64,000 bases of DNA, from positions 62,874,019-62,938,018 of the forward strand of contig CM049306.1 of NCBI GenBank assembly GCA_026874595.1, given 5' to 3'. The translations under genes and the position numbers were made by a program. The notes beneath the pieces are model-generated. The model saw only the letters and a program-made list of their open reading frames with translations. It searched no databases and was not told where the DNA came from. This stretch comes from Sipunculus nudus (lineage: Eukaryota; Annelida; Sipuncula; Golfingiida; Sipunculidae). Below, in pieces: positions 23,060-36,387 of the stretch (the stretch's first letter is position 1; every line of letters starts with the position of its first letter).

Positions 23060-24835
23060 CCAACAGGCCAAGATTGTGTCTGTATTTATATATGTCAAAA
23101 ATATAGAAAAGATGCGTAAACTATAAAAAATTACAGGTGGCTCCACCAGTCTGCAGAAACTAATAAAAACACATGGCCAATATCCATGCAAAGAATCATG
23201 GTGATCTCTGCATAAGTTGTTTAGATACTTCAGCTTTTGTATCAATTTTCCATTATTCTGAGGGATACTTCTGAGTCCTATAGCTTGAAGGATATACGTA
23301 ACAGAGACCTAATTTCAGGTTTCCACAGACACTTTTCATGGGCCTCCTTGTATTACAAGAATGAAGAATCTAGGTCCAGTTGTTACGATTTGTACCCTGT
23401 TGACAGATATCAACATTTTTAAAGGTCTCAAAAAATAGAGAAAAAAATTCATAAAAATTTGAAAAAAATAGCGGTGGCACACCCAGTCTGCAGAAACTGA
23501 TGGAACACCTCGTGATCAATATGTATGCCAAAAATCATGAACATCAGTGTTGTAGTTATCGAGATACTGCAGTTTTTGTATCAAATTTTTCATTATTCTT
23601 GGGGGTATTTTGGAGCCATACAGCTTAAAGGATATGGGTAACAGAGACCTAATTTCAGGTTTCCATGGAGACTTTTCATGAGTCTCCCTGTGTGTCAAGA
23701 ATGAAGATTCTTGGTCCAGTTGTTATGATTTGTACCCTGATAACAGACTCATATCTTTAAAGGTCTCAAAAATAGAGACAAAACTTCGTAAAAACACCCG
23801 AACAAATACAGATGGTGCCACCAGTCTGCAGAAACTGATGAAACATTCAATGATCAATATCCATGCAAACAATTATGGTGATCTCTGGATTAGTTGTTCA
23901 GATACTTCAGCTTTTGTATCAAATTTTCCATTATTCTGAGCTGTACTTTGGAGTGCCATAGCTCAAAGGATATGGGTAACAGAAACCTAATTTCAGGTTT
24001 CCAAGGAGACTTTTCATGGCTCTCCCTGTGTGTCAAGAATGAAGATTCTAGGTCCAGTCGTTACGATTTGTACCCTGTTGACAGATAGCTACATCCTTAA
24101 AGGTCTCAAAAATAGACAACAAAAAATTGTAAAAATTTGAGAGAAAAAAACAGGTGGCGCCACCAGTCTGCAGGAACTGATGGAACACCTCTTGATCAAT
24201 ATGTATGCTAAAAATCATGACCATCAGTGTTGTAGTTATTGAGATGTTGCAGGTTTTTTTATCCAATTTTCCATTATTCTGGGGGGGGGGGGTAATTGGG
24301 AGCCCCACAGCTCAAAGGATATGGGTAACAGAGACCTTATTTCTGGTTTCCATGGAGACTTTTCATAGGTCTCTCACTGTGTCAAGAATGAAGATTCTCG
24401 GTCCAGTCTTTACGATTTGTGCCCTGTTAACAGATGTTCACATTTTTAAAGGTCTCAAAAATAGAGAAAAAAATCTAAACAAATCGAAAAATACAGGTGG
24501 CGCCACCAGTCTGCAGGAACTGATGGAACATCTCATGATCAATATGTATGCCAAAAATCATGACCATCAGTGGTGCAGTTAATGAGATATTGAAGTTTTT
24601 GTATGAAATATTTGACTATTCTGGGGGGTACTTTTGGGCCCCATAGCTCGAAGGATATGGGTAACAGAGACCTCATTTCTGGTTTCCAAGGAGTTTTTTT
24701 ATGGACCTCTCAGAATGTCAAGTTACAAGTTTCTAGGTCCAGCGGTTACGATTTGTGCCAGGTTAACGGACGGACGGACGACGGGCAAAGGGTGATCGCT
24801 ATAGCTCAGATGACTAAGTCAGCTGAGCTAAAAAC
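23060..24835 (+). repeat. ~340-bp tandem array between integrase and RT
   Basis: Five diverged units are marked by 'ccaccagtctgca' at about 23145, 23482, 23820, 24162 and 24505, a spacing of 337-343 bp. Each carries 'tcaatatgtatgc.aaaatcatg', 'ttattctggggggta', 'aaaggatatgggtaacagag' and 'taggtccagt.gttacgattt'. The last unit ends in GGACGGACGGACGA, CAAAGGGTGATCGCT (24786-24800) and TAGCTCAG...CTGAGCTA (24802-24830, an inverted repeat). The same terminus heads another array at 53987. Probably a nested repeat element rather than retrotransposon coding sequence. Confidence 0.85.
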
Positions 24836-24865
24836 TCAGACGTGCTTTAAAACCTGGATGACAAA

Positions 24866-26156
24866 CGGTCACACCTTACCGCACAACAACAACAGGACCT
24901 CAAGAACTTGCTGCGGAATTATGAGCATTTGTTTAGTGACATTCCAACTCGAACTAGCATGTTGTGCCATGACGTCGGTGTTGGCAGAGCAGGCGCGGTC
25001 GAGCAGCGTCCTTGTAGACTGAAAGGCCCAGAAAGGCAAAGGTATCTACAGGATGAGATTCGGTATTTTATTGAACCTAGTAACAGTAACTGGAGTTCAC
25101 CGTGTATTCTTGTGCCAAAACCTGATGGAAGTTACCGTATGTGCACCGATTCCGAGGATCGATGATTGTATTGATAGAGTCCGTATCTCCAGATATGTTT
25201 CCAAGTTTGACTTGCTAAAAGGATTCTGGCAGCTTCGAGCGAAAGAAGTGTCCGCAGTTGTGACGCCGGAAAGACTGTACCAGTATAAAGTTATGCCGTT
25301 TGGCATAAAGAAGTCGCCACTCACGGTCCAGCGCCTCATCCATATGGTTGTCAAGGACATTCAGGGCTGCGACGCATATATCGCATATATCTCATCGTGT
25401 ACAGCGACACCTCGGAGAAACATCTGCGGATTCTTCGCGACCTCTTCGAAAGACTCGGTGAAGCACGTCTGACCGTCAACTTGGTAAAATCTTGGTTTTG
25501 GCATGCACTAGTAACATTTTTGGGTCATATTGTGGGGCAGGGTCCGGTAAAACCGGTTGATGCTGAGATGGGTGCTATATCTGCATTTCCTGGACCAGAA
25601 ATCAAAAAGCGAATGATGCGTTTTCTTGGTATGGTTTGGTACGACAGGAAGTTTTGTCCAAGTGTTTCTGCTGTGGTTGAACCTTTGACCAATTTGTTAA
25701 ATAGGAAACAAAGGTTTGTATGGAATGTTCGGTGTGAAAATGCGTTTCAGAATTTGGGAGCAATTTTGCAAAGTTCACCAGTTTTAGCAGCTCCAGACTT
25801 GTCTGTACCTTTTAGGTTATATGTAGATGCTGGTGATACTGCTGCTGGTGCTGTGTCGTTGCAAGGGGGCAGTGATGGCATAGATCATCAAATATGTTAT
25901 ATCTCGAGAAAGTTTAATGCAAACCAGAAAAACTACTCACTATTGAAAAAGAATGTTTGGCTTTGATTTTGGCATTGCAACATTTTGAAGTTTATGTTAC
26001 TCCATCAATCAAGCCTATAATTTTTTTTCAATGAGCATAATCCCCTCACGTTCATGAACAAGCTGAAGTGCGTTCTTACATGATTACAACCGTGAAATCA
26101 AACACATTAAAGGGAAGGACAATGAACTTGCTGATTGCTTATCGAGATGTTTGTGA
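24866..26156 (+). pseudogene. retrotransposon reverse transcriptase and RNase H (RT-RH), broken
   Basis: The RT entry region reads [20 protein letters not shown].. then [26 protein letters not shown] and, after a frameshift near 25145, FDLLKGFWQL and YKVMPFGIKKSP, all typical of Ty3/gypsy RT. The YxDD box is not intact: the position reads AYIAYI and the frame shifts again before LIVYSDTSEKHL. The connection (FLGHIVGQG, FLGMVWYDRKF) leads to RNase H (YVDAGDTAAGAV; a further frameshift precedes EKECLALILALQHF). The reading ends DNELADCLSRCL and stop (26154-26156). No integrase follows; only a hairpin, PPT and LTR do. The copy is inactive. Confidence 0.85.
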
Positions 26157-26238
26157 AATGTTGTGGACAGGATGTTTATGTAATGTTGTAAATAAGATGA
26201 TTTTTGAGATGTTGTAAAAATTTAGTGATTGTGATCGC

Positions 26239-26271
26239 AAAAAGAAAGTTTTCCAAGAAAACTTTCTTTTT
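26239..26271 (+). other. perfect 15-bp hairpin before the 3' LTR
   Basis: AAAAAGAAAGTTTTC, loop CAA, then GAAAACTTTCTTTTT. It lies between the pol stop and the PPT. Its role is unknown. Confidence 0.8.
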
Positions 26272-26275
26272 TCTT

Positions 26276-26288
26276 GCAGGAGAGGGAG
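26276..26288 (+). promoter_or_regulatory. polypurine tract
   Basis: GCAGGAGAGGGAG abuts the TG of the 3' LTR. A purine run here primes plus-strand synthesis in LTR elements. Confidence 0.75.
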
Positions 26289-27046
26289 TGTTACAGGTGC
26301 CCTTTTTATTGTGTGATAAAGGCGTAACTCGTGTTGTGGCGCCCGTGTCTGGCCGCGTATTGCATTCTCTGTTTAATCCGTACTGGTTGAGCTCTCGTTG
26401 TCATGCTGGCTTGGGGCTTTCTCGCCTGGCCGTGTGTTTACTGTGTATTATGTTAGACCCTTTCGACTGTTCGAGAAGTGGAAAATTCTTAGCTTGGGGC
26501 AAGAAGTTATAAATAGGGGGCTGTGTTTTAGAGCCGAAAGAGAGAGGAAAGAATATTCCAGCGGACACACAAACGTGTTTATGTCAGTTTGTGGGACCTG
26601 CCTGATTATCCAGTAATTTCAGGGATTCTACTATTACTAACTCTACCCAATTTAATGCTGCCTGTCTCAAATTTACTTTCTGGATTGTTACAAGAGCTTT
26701 ACATTGGACTGTTATTCTCCGAGAGTATACATTTAAAGAACTTGTCGCTGAGGCGGTGATGGTATCCAGGTACTGTGCACTTTGTTTATTAGGCTGTGTG
26801 ATTATATTGATTTGATGTTATACTGTTATTGTATTGTGTAATTGTATTGATTTAGTGTACTGTAATGCAAGGGTTGTTTTTAGAATAAATTATAGTTATT
26901 TGTTAACAAAAAACCACTGACTTCTTTATTTATTCCCCTAGACATTTCACGCTGCCTAGTGTTACAGAATCTGATTTTTTTTATCTCCATTACAAAATTT
27001 GTGTTCATCACGCATATGTGATCTGTTTATATTAGGTTCCGTAACA
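26289..27046 (+). repeat. 3' LTR (758 bp)
   Basis: TGTTACAGGTGCC to TTCCGTAACA. TATAAATA lies at 26508-26515 and AATAAA at 26884-26889. It is colinear with the 5' LTR apart from a ~73-bp deletion near 26429 and the absence of the 5' LTR's partial duplication. Confidence 0.9.
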
Positions 27047-29652
27047 ATACTGTTGGAATATATTTTTCACATTGGCAGCTATACGTTTCGCGTACAAGAG
27101 ACTTCAACGACATATGCATGTGTATACAAATAACGCATGTGTCTGTTAACATGCTTAGACTATACCCTCAACTGACTACACTAAATAAACATCGTGTTTC
27201 ACGATGTCGCCTGAGCTTCAATTAAAACAAAGCATCCTTCATTTAATTTCACGGTAGAATGCTTCTTTATACAATCGTTATATCTACGTTATTTCCCAAG
27301 CAATCAAGCTGTCGGACCTATGTTGTTTATCGAAAAAAAAAACTTCTCACTAAAAAATTCGTACACCCTGTATATGCTTCACGTCTCTTTCCGAAACTTA
27401 ATTTTTGTGTGATTTATGGAATAGAATAATATTTCTTTTTATGTTGAAATTTTGGGGGTAGGTGTTCGAGCTGAAGTGAACTTTATATCATATAAGTGAA
27501 ACACATGACAAACGTTCCTGCAAAAACCTTAGTATTAAATATGCGTCGTTTTGTTTCTATCAGCTCCTCATAAAAATATGCATCAGATAGAGCCGTATAT
27601 TTTCCACGGGAGCAGCTAGTGTTTATTAATACCTTCATGTAGTTTATAGAAATGAACATCCGGTACCGCCTACGTCAAAGGAAATGTTTCTTTATTAATG
27701 TGGCAGTGTGAAACGGGATACACCTGAAAGGGTGCATCTGTTTGAAAAGTTTTTTTTTCATTGGTTTGATTAAACAACAAAATCCATTTCGTGACTCGTA
27801 CGAAAAGGTTGATTAGCCCGAGGACATTAACAGCGCCCTTGTTTGATTTGTATGACGAGGATAATATTATGATTTTATCAGCTAGCTTTAGCTGTTATAT
27901 GTAATATAGATGGCTTTCGTGTTTTTCGAATCATTTTGCACCTGATTCTTTTGATGACATCAGCCACTATATCAAAATTGACCAACTTATAAAGTATGTC
28001 TTCCAAGGGAAAATTTATATATTTTTTCTTTTCCTCATAGTATTTCTTTTCAGCTAATTGATTTCTCTGCAGCTGGTTGGTTATATTTTTCCTGCCTTAG
28101 AGAGAGGGCATTGTTTGTCTTTTCAACTATATATTTGTATTTATAATGTTCATCGTTTATTAAACAAGATTGTTACAGCATGGCAGTCAATTTATCCTGT
28201 AATTGCTCCAGCCCATTTAACTTGTTCGGCGAGCCTTTTCTAAACTTATGAAATGAAGTATAAATACTTTGCCAACATGCTTATTACATATATATATTTG
28301 TATTTATATATTTATCATTCTATATATATATATGTATATATATATATATAAAGTAATTGAAGTATAATGTCTGAAATATAAAAAATATAACATAGAAGAA
28401 GGGAAATCTTAATTGTTTAGAGATTTTACAACACAGTGGGAATTGATTTTCTTTGCAAGAATTGAGAACTACGATTTCCAGCCGGAAGTAGTAAATAAGG
28501 ATCAAACAAACAAAGGAGGAAGGACTGGGCGTGGGAGCCCGTCATCCTTGTTATCCGTTTCTCCTGTTTGCTTTGACTCTCCAGGCTTTCCCTAAAAGTG
28601 GCTTTGACACGGCGCTACCCGAGGCAGATTGGTAACGACGTCTCCTTCACAATAAGCCAAACAGCATGTAAAGACCACAAAACCAAATCTTCCGGGAAGG
28701 TATTTACTATGGTAGGCCGATGGTTATGGGGCTTCACTTTGATGGTAAATTTTCTTGCAATACAACAGGACTGTCCATTCAGGCTGTGCAGAAAAACAGC
28801 CGACTTTATTGTAATTGTATCTTCTAACAATCCTTCCTATTTATTACGTGGTGTAGTCGGTAGTACCAATCAAGCGGAGCAGTAAAATGATCTCTTTCTT
28901 ATCGCCACTGATATGATATTGCTATGTCGCCGTTCTCACAGACGGCTATCAATGTAACGAGTTTTAATCTTGTCCAGGTTCTACACGAAAACTTCCAAAC
29001 AAAGCAGGCCTGCCAAATCACTCTTTTTTTATTAAAAGGTCACTTTTTTCAGGATTTCCTGAAAATGACGCTTTTACTCTTTTTTCACTCTTTTTTTTCA
29101 GCAGTAATTTTTCCCCTCTTTTTTTCCATTGAAAGAATTCCTATATAAAATATTTCTCTCCTGCTTTTTCAGTGTAGTTAGAATGAACTAGATAAAATCT
29201 ATCCCCAGTACTTTAATAATCAGCAAAAACTTTACATCTACAATTATTATGAATTTCTCTTGTAGGTCTAACTTTAGTGGAACACTCTGCATGCAGCGAC
29301 ACGCTCTGAGCACCACTGTTTAACGAAACCATTTTACAGCCTTTTTATTTTGACAGATTAATTCTACCCTTTATGATTATGACTCCTCATGGCAAGATAG
29401 CCGAATAATCTTTTATGATATTGCTCGTCTTCTTTTTGAATATATAAGCATCGTATATGACATTTGCCAAGAATGTACTGTTCTTTACGTAAGGTTTTAT
29501 TAAGTACGGGGTATATTTATATCAATGTGTGTCATTGCATACATATAGGAACTATTGCTTTCATCGTGATTAAGAGATAATCATATTAATACCTATTTGT
29601 CCAAACCTAGGATGTAACATATCCTTCCTTACGAATGAGTCTGTTTTGTCAG

Positions 29653-29653
<1 letters not shown>

Positions 29654-29708
<55 letters not shown>
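29654..29708. repeat. (TA)n microsatellite
   Basis: An uninterrupted TA run of about 55 bp. Confidence 0.95.
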
Positions 29709-29710
<2 letters not shown>

Positions 29711-32700
29711 CAGATGTTTTGTATTTACACACCTGAAAAAGTATATCACATTCATGGACATCAAAAGGGGGCATGGCGTGTGCTCGTCAGCTCCGCGTAA
29801 CACGGCGGCACTCGGGGACAATGTCATTTTAAGATCGATTACATGGAAGTTCATTTCTCAGGAGTCTCCAAACAAGACTAACCAGTTAGCATTGGTGTTC
29901 TGATCGAAACCAATTCGGTTTCTTATCTCTTTATGAGCGCCTTGATGAGCAGTCAAGCGGGCAAACAGGAAAGTAGATAAAGGCGGGGAGCCATTAGTTT
30001 ATGTAATTCACTTCATACAGCAGCCAGTCCTCAGGGATGGAGATGTAGATTTTAAACAGATTCAATCGGCTCTTATTGAAAATCGAGCACTGTCTGAATA
30101 TTTCCCAGCGGACTGTAAGATTTTCTTCCTCTTTTCCTGCCCGCATTAGGTATAAAACCTCCGCGATCTATCCGCTAATGGCTTTCTTTATCATACGGTA
30201 CACCTGTAGCACAAAGTGGCTGACTTTTACAGCTCTTTTTATATTTTCTTTTGATATCCCAAGACACCTATTTTATTGAATACTTAAAGCTGTCTTAGGC
30301 TCTTCATTTATCTAATAAGCTGAAACATGTAAAAGTATGCTTCGTCTATTAGTACCCTGTTAATAGAACAGCATCAGTTAAAGTGGAGATGACACGCAAG
30401 CTTTCAAGTTTCTGCTTTGTTTTATATTTCATTCATCATCTTGTGACAACAGATGTATGCGATGGATGTTAGTTTGTGTATTCCGTGGAATTTCCATCCG
30501 TCTCACTCAGTAATATAAATTGAAACTTGGAGAATCACATTTCCTGCCCCTCCCCCGTGAGTAGTGAACAATCACAGGGTCATATCAGTGTTTGAGGTTG
30601 AAATGATAGAACGGACAAATATTCCTATGTGTTTTGATATGTGAAAATATTAAATGAAATATTTACGAATGACATTAATGTATCTCTGTCAATGACACAT
30701 CCGAACCCTGCGCATGTTTGGCGAAATATTGGAGCCTAAAATACGAATGTTGGACTTTTTTAGACATTCGTATGTGCCCCGTGAAAACCCCACTTAAGTA
30801 CCATGCATTGTGCCTTTCAAGCGCCGTTTTTGGAGCAATATTTCCGTTCACAAGGTTGGCAACTTGGCCAAAACCTTTCATCCGATAATGAGGGAAGTTA
30901 CGTTCTCGCCCCTTTAAACTCGCTTTATCTTCCTTTTATGCGTAATTTATATGATCGTTCAATACTACGGGAGTTACAGAATCAAATCAATCCAATTTCC
31001 ATTGTTTCAACCATCAATACAAGCTTCCTGGATAACCTTTTGTGGTAATGTCTGAACTTCGACGTCGTCCATTCTAAAGAGTGGCGAAAGCGGCCTTCAT
31101 TGACAATAAAGTGATGCGTAGTAACCTGACCGATCTGGAATGGCCGCTGTCGAAAGGTTTTGGCTGAGTTGCCTACCTTCTCATAGTACAAGTGATAACA
31201 CGGTATAACCTGTATATTATTGGGTCATTTGACCTGATTTCGTCGTAGTTTCTCTAAGAACATTGGAGATATGAAGAATTTATAACAAATAGGGATTCAA
31301 GGGCCTGTGTTCCATCTGAGAGGAATTTGTCAAAGGCTGAAGCGAGACGCTGAACATTAAATGGCCTGGAAAGGTGATTTTAGATCATAAGCGTGTTGAA
31401 TTTGTCGACTAAGCAGTTGTATCATATTGTCTCCTTGGATTTTGTTGCTAGTAATTCCAGAATACACGACGCTTTGTTTTATCATGCGCCATTGAACGCC
31501 CCCTCATACAGAATACTCCGTAAACATTTTTATGCAATATTCTTTATTCTTCTTGCCCTGTTTCAGGCGAAGTTAAAGTTTTTTTTTCTTGTGAAGTTGA
31601 CATATAAATCCTACATCAATATGCCTCTAAAGAAAGGACAATGTCGGTAAGAATGCACTACTGTAGAGTAAATTTCATCAGTTATTTTTTAGAATTTTCA
31701 ACATTCTTAAAACATGGATTACACCCTACAAACAGACCATGTGATGATCTGCTGGTGTAAGATAGTAGAGTCATTCATTTTATAATATCATTATCTTATT
31801 TTAAAAAACCTTGATTAAGCGAACCATACGGTGGCTGGTATTTTTTAATGAGATATAGTATCTCATGGGAACGAGATAATTATCCATTGAGACAGATACT
31901 GTCGCGTGGGAACGAGATAGGAATAAATTTCTGTGTGTCCTATAGGAGCTACCGTAGAACCACCTTAATCCATTTTCTGTTTTTTTTTTTATGGGAATCG
32001 TTTAAACCAGTAAATATGGGACAAAAAAAATTACAAATTCTCGATTGTTCAACGGCGTCACTCGAAAACCATCCATAACAAACTAACACGTGTGATGTAC
32101 GACCCCTTGCTACATAATGCCATGCAAATGAGGCAAGGAGAAAGACCCAGTGTTAGGATCAGTGTAGGCCAAAAACGTCTCAGGTGGCAGTTTTACAACC
32201 GCAGAGGATAAAAAGACCACATTCAGGGTTTCCGAGATACTAATGCAGCAATTTGGCCTGCTATTTATACCAACTGTAAATGTCACAGATATAACCGTAG
32301 GGAAACAGTTGGACTTTTTAATCTTTCACGGAAAACGCCAACTCGTTCTGTTTACTCAGTCACACGTTCAATGTGTAGACTGAGACGTTTCAATTATTCA
32401 CGGTGTATGCGTGCTTGATGTATATGAAAATCACCTGGATCTCCATATGAACTAACAGCTGTGAATGCTGGCATGGTAAAATCGACGTGTCTATAGTTTC
32501 GTGGAAGACCGGAGAAACGTGCAAATGTCACCAAATAAGTGGCGTCTGATTTTCCATTTATTCCTTCGTTGATCATTTATGCCTTCTTGGTTCCAGACTT
32601 TTAGGGATATTCAAAACGTGATCTTCGCCGTTACCGAATGTTCGTAAAATCAATGACATCCGTTAATGATTGTGTGCATTTAGTTATCTTAACCATAAGT

Positions 32701-34592
32701 ATTTTGTCCTTGGCTTAGAGGGGCATTATTAAATATTATATATTTAATTACGGATCAATAGATAATTCATAAAATCAAAGAGGTGGTACTATCACCCTCA
32801 TGTGTGTCTTCTCTCTCTTCTCTAGTTTACTGGTTATCTCAGTGCGACCACAGACAATGCACTTGAGGCCTATAATTACTGACAGAATTCTGTTTGTTGA
32901 GACAAGAAATTCCGGCTGCAGATCCCAGGTCATTTGTAGCGGTAGGCAGTTTTGCTATGATTACTGTAACTGTTGTGTTTAGATTTTGACAAACATGCCT
33001 ATACAATAGACCTGGACATAGACCAATAACTTTTTTTTTTTTTTGCAAGGGGACAGGTTAAACAGAGGATATGATGAATATTCTTTTTTTATTTTTATTT
33101 TTTTTCGTGATATTTAAAATGTCTCTATAGCAGGGTTGAACAAAATTTGATGATTGCAACTTTCAAAGTGGTGCCTAGATGAATTCGCCCTAAGTATATG
33201 TATATCCTGACCAGTTAACCAATGTTTACTAAAATAAATAATGTGGTAACAACTTTATAAAGATGGGGACTAAATTTGTGATGCAAAGTCAACAATATTT
33301 AAGCAGTTAGGATTTACGGATGAAATGGTGTGTCGCCCATTTATCCCGTTCCTTACCATCTTTAGAATGATGTAAAAAGGATAGTTGGACCATGAAACTT
33401 GCACATGTTCCACATCCATCTAGACCATAATTTTTATAGCCAGACAACTGACGGTTAGGTGAATATTGGACACTGACGCAGGAGTATATTGATAGAGTGT
33501 TTATTAGGGTTTATTGTGTCAATGACCGGTCTCTGTCAACGATACCTCGTAACCACCCATCATGTTTAAAATAAGAGTTCAGATATTCTTTCCAGCTATT
33601 CAAAGCATTAATCTATGATTTTGGGCCAAGAAATTATGTTTTGTATTTATTTTTGTCATTTTAACAGGAATGCATAATGGAATCTAGCTGACCTGAAACG
33701 GAGACTTGTTTTACAGGATTGACACATGGTTAGTTGGTGGAAGCTCTAATGATAAATATGAAGGTCATACCCCAAACGGCAAAAATAAATATCTTCTATG
33801 CCTTCTATCTCAGGTTTAGGGTTAAGGATATATTCAGAAGTCATTATCTATCGCTAAGACATTCTGCTGGTTACCTGTCGTTGATCGTCCCCCGGGCTAC
33901 GTCATGCCACGGTACTATAAACGTTTATCAGACTTTACTCCCGTTATTACGATGAGATGCTAATTATGTAAGAAGGTGGTCGGATTGACCTCAAATGCTC
34001 TCTGCATTAGAATTTTATGGACCTCAGAGTAACAGGCAACTATAGAGAACAAATCGTGTGTTTTTTATCTGAGAAAAACACCTTAGACTCAATAAGGTTT
34101 CAAATTTTACATTCAACCCGCAGTGTGGGGACGTGATGGCTTATTTGATAAATGAGAGGGCATGTTTGGTATCAGCAACCATTTCAGGCAAACCATCATC
34201 AAACTTGTGAGCATTTGGCCCAGACCCAGTGCGGCATCCGTAAGTAGCCGAAGTAATTAGCCGGCGTGACTACTCTGTTTCGTTGGCAGCCACCCCACCT
34301 GCCCAAAGCCATGTATAGCATGATAGTTCTGTCAAGAATAACGTCAACATCGAGAGGAATCTCCTAACTTATTCAATCTTTTTAAGCATTGCTGCTTCAT
34401 ATATTATCGTACCAAGGTCCAACCATTGTTAGTAAATTAACTTACTCTAAGAAGAGTTAACAGACATGACTAAGATTGATAATATCGACGGCAGATCATG
34501 AACATTCACAAAACTGCACCCTATGAGAGAATTCTAAACACAGTTAGGTTGGACAATTAAGCTTAAAACAAGATGAATTAACCAATACCTAT

Positions 34593-34596
<4 letters not shown>

Positions 34597-34649
<53 letters not shown>
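34597..34649. repeat. (TA)n microsatellite
   Basis: An uninterrupted TA run of about 53 bp. Confidence 0.95.
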
Positions 34650-34650
<1 letters not shown>

Positions 34651-36387
34651 CAACCGAATTAATGTAGGCAAAGCTCAGTCAGAAAATATGTCCAAAACCT
34701 AAATCTGTATGCCTTCAAATGCCTAAATCTTAAATTGCTCCTACACTCTTACATCTATCATTTACTCACTTTAGTAATTTTTTTATAAGATGTGATAAGG
34801 TTTCACATCATTTCTGTCAGTCTGCTCTCGCCACGTTAATAAAAACGGATTCTGTGATTCTAGGACATCGTGTTATATAATTTCTTTTCTTATTTCCTTC
34901 ATCATTGTTTTTTACTTCTCCAAGTAACCAAAATGTCAGTTTTGGTTTGGAGTATGGATGTTTTACTTATAACCATTGTTGTATTTTTCCTATAATAAGG
35001 ACTATATCTAAACCTTAAGTGAGGTCTTTGAACTGTATACAATCTGTCATTGGTGAAGATATTCAATCAAGGGCCTTACAGAAGTTACGTTCACTTTTTC
35101 TAGATAACTAATAAATTACATTCGGTCACGCAGTATCGATAATTTTTTGTGACAAGGTTATTTTTGGGCGTGATGTACAAAATAGAACTTACGAGCAATG
35201 GCTTAGCTAGAATGGAAAGAGGGATGTAATTGATTAATCATAATATGGGTTACGACTTTATTTGTTGCGGCCCGATTCTAGAGGAGTTAATCATGTAATT
35301 AATTTGAAATACTCGGAATGTAAATTTGCATATCCACTGTAAAAAACAAAAATAAAATGTGAAGGCATTGAATAAACTTATGCCGGTTAGGCCAGTAGAG
35401 ATAGTAAACCATAATGATTCAAAGAATCGGTTAATAAAATTATTTTTAAATTATACCTTTGATCCCACCTGTCCCTTTAAAAATAAAACAAGACACGGGC
35501 ACGGATGGTGATACAAAAAACTCTCGGATAATAATCACTTTTTAGTAACACACTAAAAAGCCACTTATAGACAAAATATAACAAAATGTCCGCTTTGTCT
35601 TCAGGGCCAATCAAAATCCCTAATTTTTCCCTGTTCTAGAAAAAGGAGAACTCATTTTCCAAGTTTTCCCTGGTAACTTTTAGGGTTGCTTGGAAACCAA
35701 CGCTAATTTCTTCGGGTCAACGCCTTAATCTCCTTCATTAAACTAATCCTTCTGTTTCCTAGAGTTAATCACATTAATACATGTCCCAAAGGACAAAAGT
35801 AAAAAAACAAAGACAATAACAAGTAACAGTAAAACATACTACATCAATATTTATGCTGGATAATTAATATGGTATTTGGAAAAAATAGAGTTTAATCAAA
35901 GACACATAACGGAAAGACTTATTTTTTAACCATTCTACTATATATGTGTTATTTGCTAAGAGAAAGAGGACGCTATACATGATTGTTTGCGTTCTAACTG
36001 CCAAATCGGAGATGTTCCAGCATGATACCTTATAGAATACAAAGTAAGGTTCCCTAAAGCATTTCATAAAATTTAAGAGTTCCTAATTTTGTTTCGATAA
36101 ATTTGATGCAACTCTGACCAGTTGCATGGATATACGACAATATTAACATTAAGACACCGTCACTTTTTTAATAATTGGGGGATATTCCACCTACATTAAC
36201 ACCACACAATTTAAGCTCGGATTACTACATTGTAGGTTTATTTATGATACACATTAATTAGTCAGCCAATGAAACTTTTACTTATCTTTAGCCCAGCTCA
36301 CGGGCTGTAATTAGACAGCTGTGCCTAAATACACGCCATGTATATAAACACGGCGGAATTTTATTTCGTGTCGGTTAATGAGGTCCA

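Larger units (their letters stand above)
19427..27050 (+). mobile_element. degenerate Ty3/gypsy LTR retrotransposon, Gmr1-like domain order
   Basis: Similar LTRs at both ends begin TGTTACAGGTGCC; the 3' LTR ends CCGTAACA. The whole element is bounded by the 4-bp duplication ATAC (19427-19430, 27047-27050), so it reached this site as one unit. Order: LTR, PBS, protease, integrase, tandem array, RT, RNase H, hairpin, PPT, LTR. Integrase before RT is copia-like, but the sequence motifs are Ty3/gypsy; that combination defines the Gmr1-like clade described by Goodwin and Poulter. No gag is recognisable. LTR divergence of roughly a tenth by eye and several frame breaks indicate an inactive copy. 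Confidence 0.8.
27051..36387. other. long noncoding region
   Basis: About 9.3 kb of mostly unique sequence without recognisable exons. It has (TA)n runs at about 28320-28350, 29654-29708 and 34597-34649, and an inverted repeat (30858-30879 with 31152-31173). Short open frames (28598-28885, 30803-31048, 31393-31650) have no family signature. An intron or intergenic identity cannot be decided. Confidence 0.5.
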
